A stretch of 64,000 nt of DNA from assembly GCA_958421275.1 (NCBI GenBank), contig CATZLI010000007.1, positions 68,724 through 132,723 on the forward strand, given 5' to 3'. Source of the DNA: an uncultured Collinsella sp. (GTDB taxonomy: Bacteria; Actinomycetota; Coriobacteriia; Coriobacteriales; Coriobacteriaceae). Positions 60,415 to 64,000 of this stretch are shown in pieces. The notes beneath the pieces are model-generated. The model was given only the letters and a program-made list of their open reading frames with translations. It was not told the origin of the DNA and ran no database searches. The position numbers and the translations under genes are program-made. The stretch's first letter is position 1. Each line of letters opens with the position of its first letter.

Positions 60415-60885
60415 CTAACCGATGACCTTCGCGGCGTCAGTCTTCGCATCTGCCGGAATCATCTGAATGAACAGTTCATAGCCCTCGCCGAGCAGCTCTT
60501 TGACGTATGCCTCGTTTTCGGGCGTAAGGAACACACTCGTCGAGACCTGGCGGGCATTCTCGCTAAAGGCAACGTTGCCGAGGTTGATCTTCTTGACTCC
60601 CATCGCCTTGGCGACGGCACCGGCCTGCTGGATCGTCTCGCAAACCACGAAGAGCTTGTACTTATCGGTCACTCCGCTCTGGAGCGCCTTGACGGCGTCC
60701 TCGGTGTTTTTAACGACGACCTTGCAGCCCTCAGGCTTTGCAAGGGACAGGGCCTGTAGACGAAGCTTGTCATTGAGGACCGTGTCGCTCACCAACAGGA
60801 TGCAATCGGCACCCAGAGCCGAGGTCCAGCTAACGGCAACCTGGCCGTGAAGCAGTCGATAATCTACACGAATCATCTGAATCAT
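60415..60885 (-). CDS. PTS mannose/fructose/sorbose family IIB component
   Basis: 156 aa, full length. The phosphorylated histidine is H13 in RVDYRLLHGQVAVSW. The typical KINLGNVAFSENARQVSTSVFLT segment helps bind the sugar-transfer partner. It receives phosphate from the separate IIA (upstream) and passes it to the imported sugar. Confidence 0.94.
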   Translation of the reverse strand: MIQMIRVDYRLLHGQVAVSWTSALGADCILLVSDTVLNDKLRLQALSLAKPEGCKVVVKNTEDAVKALQSGVTDKYKLFVVCETIQQAGAVAKAMGVKKINLGNVAFSENARQVSTSVFLTPENEAYVKELLGEGYELFIQMIPADAKTDAAKVIG

Positions 60886-60902
60886 GATGTGCTCCCTAGT
60901 GG

Positions 60903-61319
60903 TTAAAACTCATCGAGCTCGGCCTGCCCCAGCAGGTCGTTGACGTACTTGACCTTGGTGTCGTCCGCCTCGACGATCTGGCGAATGGCCTCATCGATCG
61001 GGGTGGATTCGGGCACGAACAGCAGCTGAATAAGGAGCGGCAGGTTCATATTGGTCACCAGATGCGTGTTGGGACGCGTCTGGACGATCTTGGTGAACTC
61101 GTTGTTGACACTGCCGCCGAACAGGTCGGTGCAAACGACGACTTCATCGTCCGCGGCAAAGCCGTCCAGAATCGCTGCGGCCTCCTTGACCAGGTCCTCG
61201 TTTCCGTCGACATACATAGAGAGCGCATGGACGTTTTCGCGCTCGCCGGAAAGCAGGCCGATGCTCTCGACGATTCCAGACGCAAAATGAGCATGGGACG
61301 CCACGATAAACTGCCTCAT
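60903..61319 (-). CDS. PTS mannose/fructose/sorbose family IIA component
   Basis: 138 aa from ATG 61319 (AAGGGG upstream). Phosphorylation site H9 in FIVASHAHFASGIV, like His10 of ManX. VVVCTDLFGGSVNNEFTKIV matches the family's substrate loop. It is separate from IIB, not fused as in ManX. It follows the SIS gene after a hairpin, so its level may be set by partial read-through. Confidence 0.93.
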   Translation of the reverse strand: MRQFIVASHAHFASGIVESIGLLSGERENVHALSMYVDGNEDLVKEAAAILDGFAADDEVVVCTDLFGGSVNNEFTKIVQTRPNTHLVTNMNLPLLIQLLFVPESTPIDEAIRQIVEADDTKVKYVNDLLGQAELDEF

Positions 61320-61350
61320 TCGATTCCCCTTCCTAGCGAATTTCGGCATA

Positions 61351-61378
61351 AAAATGCCCGGACGCATGCGCCCGGGCA
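61351..61378 (-). terminator. Hairpin between the deglycase gene and the PTS genes
   Basis: TGCCCGG (61355-61361) pairs with CCGGGCA (61372-61378) with an inner ACGCATGCGC, followed on the minus strand by ATTTTTATG. It could end or reduce transcription after the first gene of the operon. Confidence 0.75.
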
Positions 61379-61406
61379 GGGTGCTTCTTAAATGAGTGGT
61401 CAACTA

Positions 61407-62468
61407 TTAGTAGTCGAACTGGTGATAGTAACGACGGTAGTTGAGGTTGTGCTTGGTGACCGTCTCGTAGTAAGCGGCAAGGCGATCGGTGATCAGCGAG
61501 GAGAGGATCCACGGAGACACGATGACGCGGAACTCGTCGTCAAGGCCGGGGATCGCGAACTCGGCGGTGTCGATGATGTTGATGTCGGTGTCGCCGGTCA
61601 CGCCGCGGTTGAGGAAGGCGCGGACGCGCTCGTCGAGCTTGCGGTTCTCGTCCTCGCCCATGAACAGGAACACGGGGACGCCGGGCTCCACGAGCTCGAG
61701 GGTGCCGTGGAAGAAGTCGGCCGAGGTGATGTAGCGGGTGCGCTTCCACTGCATCTCCTCCAGGATGCACATCGAGAACAGGATCGTCTCGCCCCACAGG
61801 GCGCCCGAGCCGATGAACATGGTGTAGGGGGCCAGGGCGTACTTCTTGGCGAGCTCCTCGGCGCGCGGCTCGAAGCTCTTGCGGATGTCGACCAGGTGGG
61901 TCCAAACGTCCTTGGTCTGCTCGATGAACTTATCGAACTGCGGGAAGCAGCCGCGGCGGTTGAGCAGGCGCAGGCCGAAGCAGTCGGCGAGGTAGTAGCC
62001 CATCTCGCAGCCGCCGTTACCATGATCGGAAGCCATCTTGACGCAATTCTCGGCGCCGACAGCCTGGCCGATGAGACCCTCGGGCTTGGTCATGGCGTAG
62101 ACACGAATGCCCATGTCCTTCATCTTCTTGACGGCCTCGAGGACCTCGGGGGTGGTGCCGGACTCGGAGGCGGTGAGCACGACGGACTTCTCGGTCATGC
62201 GCTTGTGGCCCATGGCGTTCCACTCGGCGGCGTGGATCAGGTAGACCTCGAGGTCGCGGTCGCCGAACTTGTTCATGAGGTACTCGAGCTGCATGAGCTC
62301 GTCCCAGGTGCCGCCGACGCCCATCAGGAACACGGCGTCGTAGCCCTCGTCGGCGACCTTGTCGGCGAGCGCGGTCATCTTCTTGCCGGTCTCGTAGACG
62401 TTCTTGCCGTCCTCGACGTAGCCCTCCTGGCTAAAGTGCATGATCTCGATCTTCTCGGTTTCCTTCAT
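61407..62468 (-). CDS. frlB: SIS-domain sugar-amine deglycase, FrlB-like
   Basis: 353 aa from ATG 62468 (AAAGGA upstream). Two SIS domains: LMGVGGTWDELMQL (about 50-63) with SESGTTPEVLEAV, then MFIGSGALWGETILF. As I recall E. coli FrlB (fructoselysine-6-phosphate deglycase), the two share HGxLExVEPGVP (here FHGTLELVEPGVP), the GxDExR segment (GEDENRKLDERV) and the C-terminal HNxxxRRYY. The predicted reaction is hydrolysis of a 6-phospho ketosamine to glucose 6-phosphate and an amine such as lysine. First gene of the PTS operon. The alternative is another SIS sugar-phosphate isomerase such as AgaS. Confidence 0.8.
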   Translation of the reverse strand: MKETEKIEIMHFSQEGYVEDGKNVYETGKKMTALADKVADEGYDAVFLMGVGGTWDELMQLEYLMNKFGDRDLEVYLIHAAEWNAMGHKRMTEKSVVLTASESGTTPEVLEAVKKMKDMGIRVYAMTKPEGLIGQAVGAENCVKMASDHGNGGCEMGYYLADCFGLRLLNRRGCFPQFDKFIEQTKDVWTHLVDIRKSFEPRAEELAKKYALAPYTMFIGSGALWGETILFSMCILEEMQWKRTRYITSADFFHGTLELVEPGVPVFLFMGEDENRKLDERVRAFLNRGVTGDTDINIIDTAEFAIPGLDDEFRVIVSPWILSSLITDRLAAYYETVTKHNLNYRRYYHQFDY

Positions 62469-62525
62469 GGCTTTTCCTTTCTGTCCTGCACGCGAATCTA
62501 TACATCGCGTTTCTTTTCGATACCA

Positions 62526-62619
62526 ATTATAGACATACACCCAACGTGTTTTTAATACCACTTTTCAATCTGTTCCAATCCTCGGTGAACGGTCGAAATT
62601 CTCTGGTGAGTGGTATTAA
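62526..62619 (-). promoter_or_regulatory. Promoter and paired operator half-sites of the FrlB-PTS operon
   Basis: On the minus strand a perfect TATAAT (62526-62531) lies about 58 bp upstream of the deglycase ATG. TTAATACCACT (62552-62562) and its exact reverse complement (62609-62619) face each other 46 bp apart. The first overlaps the -35 position. The 11-nt site resembles GntR/HutC operators (TGGTATTA). No regulator gene is in view. Confidence 0.55.
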
Positions 62620-62638
62620 ATTAGAATTTGATGTATAG

Positions 62639-63853
62639 CTAACGCCCCCGGCGTCTCCCTTGTGTGACAAAGAACAGCGTTCCTACCAGCGCAATAATGG
62701 TCGATGCTCCAAACAGTACCGTCTGGACGCCCAAAGCCTCCGCCAAAAACGGAGCCGCCAGCAGCGGCACCACGCCGGCGCTCATCAGGCCAAAGCGCAC
62801 AAAGCCGGTAATGCGACCCAGGTATTTGATGTCGGCGCGCTCCTGAATCAAGATCATCTGCAGCGGCTCCAGGAACCCCCAGGCCAGACCGTTAATCGCC
62901 TGACCGACAATCGCGACCCCCAGCATATCGGTGCCCACGTACACCATGGACCCAATGCCCACGGCCATGAGCGCGCCGAGCAGCAATCGTAGGTTGACAT
63001 GGCGAGCAGAAAGCTTGGTCAGGATGAACGCGCCCACCGAGGAAGTGAGGCCCACGACCGAGGACAGCCAGCCCAGCCAGACGATATCCACGTTGAGCAC
63101 ATCACGGTAGAACAACGACTCAAGCGAATCAAACGCGCCAAACGCAAAGAATCCCAAAAAGCCCGAGATAAAGATGAGGCGCAGGTCGTGGTCGCGAAAC
63201 GTAAGTCGCGCACCCTCGGCCATGCCGCCCAGAATACCGCCCTTCGGCTTTTCCCCTTTTGCGGGAACAACGCACTCGTGACAGCCCAAGGAGAGCACGG
63301 CCGCCACACCCATCATGCCCGCCATGAGCAGGTAGACCGATTGCGTGGCAAAACAGCTCACGATGGCACCGCCGAGCAGCGGGCCAGCGGTATAGGCGAT
63401 ATTGCTGTAGAACACCATGAGACCGTTCACGCGGGTACGGCCCTCGGTGGTCGACTCCAGGTATCCCGGAAACGCATGCGTGCAGGTGTTGATAAAGCCG
63501 CCCGCAAGCCCCAAGACGCACGCGGCAAACACAAGCCCGGGGACAGACAGCGGCGCCAACCCCACGCCAAGCGATAGCACAGCCGTAATCACGCACGTCA
63601 CAAATGACGTCCGGCGCGGTCCAAAGCGATCGATGACCGAACCCGACACCATATTGCCCGCCGACGTCATAAGATTGCGCACGAGCGTAATGGCTGCAAC
63701 CAAAAAGGCCGTGCCGGCCAGATCATACGTGGCCGCACCGATAAGCCCCAAAAAGTAGACCGCGTTGTTGGCGCACCACTGCAGGGACTCAATAAGAATC
63801 AGCCTGACCTCCGCCGGCGTCAGGCGCATTGCTTCGCGATCCTTCGCGAACAT
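62639..63853 (-). CDS. MFS transporter
   Basis: 404 aa with about twelve membrane helices, AAGGAG 5 nt before the ATG. The loop after helix 2 has the MFS signature in shortened form (GSVIDRFGPRRTSF) and the central cytoplasmic loop is basic (ECVVPAKGEKPKGG). It is a member of the drug/metabolite efflux-like MFS groups; the substrate cannot be inferred. It lies upstream of the FrlB operon on the same strand with a regulatory gap between them, so it may be separate. Confidence 0.85.
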   Translation of the reverse strand: MFAKDREAMRLTPAEVRLILIESLQWCANNAVYFLGLIGAATYDLAGTAFLVAAITLVRNLMTSAGNMVSGSVIDRFGPRRTSFVTCVITAVLSLGVGLAPLSVPGLVFAACVLGLAGGFINTCTHAFPGYLESTTEGRTRVNGLMVFYSNIAYTAGPLLGGAIVSCFATQSVYLLMAGMMGVAAVLSLGCHECVVPAKGEKPKGGILGGMAEGARLTFRDHDLRLIFISGFLGFFAFGAFDSLESLFYRDVLNVDIVWLGWLSSVVGLTSSVGAFILTKLSARHVNLRLLLGALMAVGIGSMVYVGTDMLGVAIVGQAINGLAWGFLEPLQMILIQERADIKYLGRITGFVRFGLMSAGVVPLLAAPFLAEALGVQTVLFGASTIIALVGTLFFVTQGRRRGR

Positions 63854-63870
63854 ACGAACTCCTTCTATAC

Positions 63871-63910
63871 AAAAAGGGGATGGAGGGCATAGGCCTGCTC
63901 CATCCCCTTT
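63871..63910 (-). terminator. Intrinsic terminator of the partial IID gene
   Basis: A perfect 13-bp stem AAAGGGGATGGAG (63873-63885) with 63898-63910, 12-nt loop, followed on the minus strand by CTTTTTGTATAG. Confidence 0.88.
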
Positions 63911-63944
63911 CCAGGTTGCAACGAAAATCTATGCAGCCGGGCCC

Positions 63945-64000
63945 TTACGCCAGCACGCCGAAGAACGCGCCGATGATGCCCACGACCATGGTGGCCACGA
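63945..64000 (-). CDS. C-terminal end of a second mannose-family PTS IID component (partial)
   Basis: Only the last 18 codons are in the window: VATMVVGIIGAFFGVLA then TAA (63947-63945). The end closely matches the IID protein at 58789, which finishes SIAGAFFGVLGVQ. With the terminator just downstream this is very probably the last gene of another mannose-family PTS operon that continues to the right. Confidence 0.65.
   Translation of the reverse strand, partial: VATMVVGIIGAFFGVLA

Noticed and set aside
1..64000. CRISPR array, rRNA genes, prophage or IS transposase genes
   Set aside because: No regularly spaced repeats, no rRNA sequence and no integrase or transposase reading frame were seen. 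The dispersed palindromes are not evenly spaced and have no spacers.

Overview
The window is 64 kb of a GC-rich (roughly 60-65% by eye) chromosome with AAGGAG-type ribosome sites, several GTG/TTG starts and a dense gene layout. The gene set (fermentative sugar PTS systems, family II pyrophosphatase, enolase, Tat with hypAB, RicT-type PSP1 protein, DUF2207 protein, lysine-tailed topoisomerase I) fits a strictly anaerobic gut actinobacterium of the Coriobacteriia, most likely Collinsella. That assignment is inference from gene content; no rRNA is present. There is no prophage, CRISPR array, plasmid gene or transposase. The window is chromosomal core with two carbohydrate loci and many small non-coding repeats.

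Layout. 1-4138 (minus): tmk-holB-ricT, then a 5'-proximal piece of comF. 4364-5347 (plus): a zinc-ribbon membrane protein flanked by two copies of a palindromic repeat. 5490-12440 (minus): topA, hypB, hypA, tatC, tatA, a STAS protein and an aspartate aminotransferase. 12591-16582: a small unknown gene, nhaA, ppaC and a ROK sugar kinase. 16824-22525: a cellobiose-type PTS operon (GH1, IIC, IIB, IIA) with a divergent GntR regulator, then manA. 22804-37834: pcrA, uppP, a stress protein, a BceS/BceR-like two-component pair, purH, an acetyltransferase, a DUF2207 protein, gluQ and a phosphoesterase. 38188-40834 (plus): a UBA-like membrane protein with a response regulator and histidine kinase. 40889-48215: an orphan PTS IIB with a VOC protein, tRNA-Leu(UAA), a Ppx/GppA protein, a DivIC-like protein, eno, mazG and larC2.

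48535-57699 holds all genes for histidine synthesis: hisZG(fused)-hisD-C-B-H-A-F-I-E on the minus strand, met convergently by a PHP-type histidinol-phosphatase. 57869-62468 is a minus-strand operon of an FrlB-like sugar-amine deglycase, a complete mannose-family PTS (IIA, IIB, IIC, IID) and an FrlC-like epimerase. I read it as a predicted uptake route for Amadori products (fructoselysine or a relative), with an inverted pair of operator-like half sites over its promoter. An MFS transporter and the end of a second mannose-family IID gene close the window.

The most unusual layer is non-coding. Thirteen short extragenic palindromes have different stem sequences (CTAGTCA, CCGGCAGTT, GTTGCGGTGGAATA, CCACCACAAA, AACCTGCCAAAA, TTGGTGCA, AAATGAT) but most carry the same loop motif, GGGAC followed by a G/T-rich tail. 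Several touch a stop codon. In addition there are three larger nested inverted repeats, one inside the his operon, a tRNA-Leu-derived multi-hairpin element just downstream of tRNA-Leu, a 21-bp-armed inverted repeat, and a possible small RNA gene upstream of gluQ.
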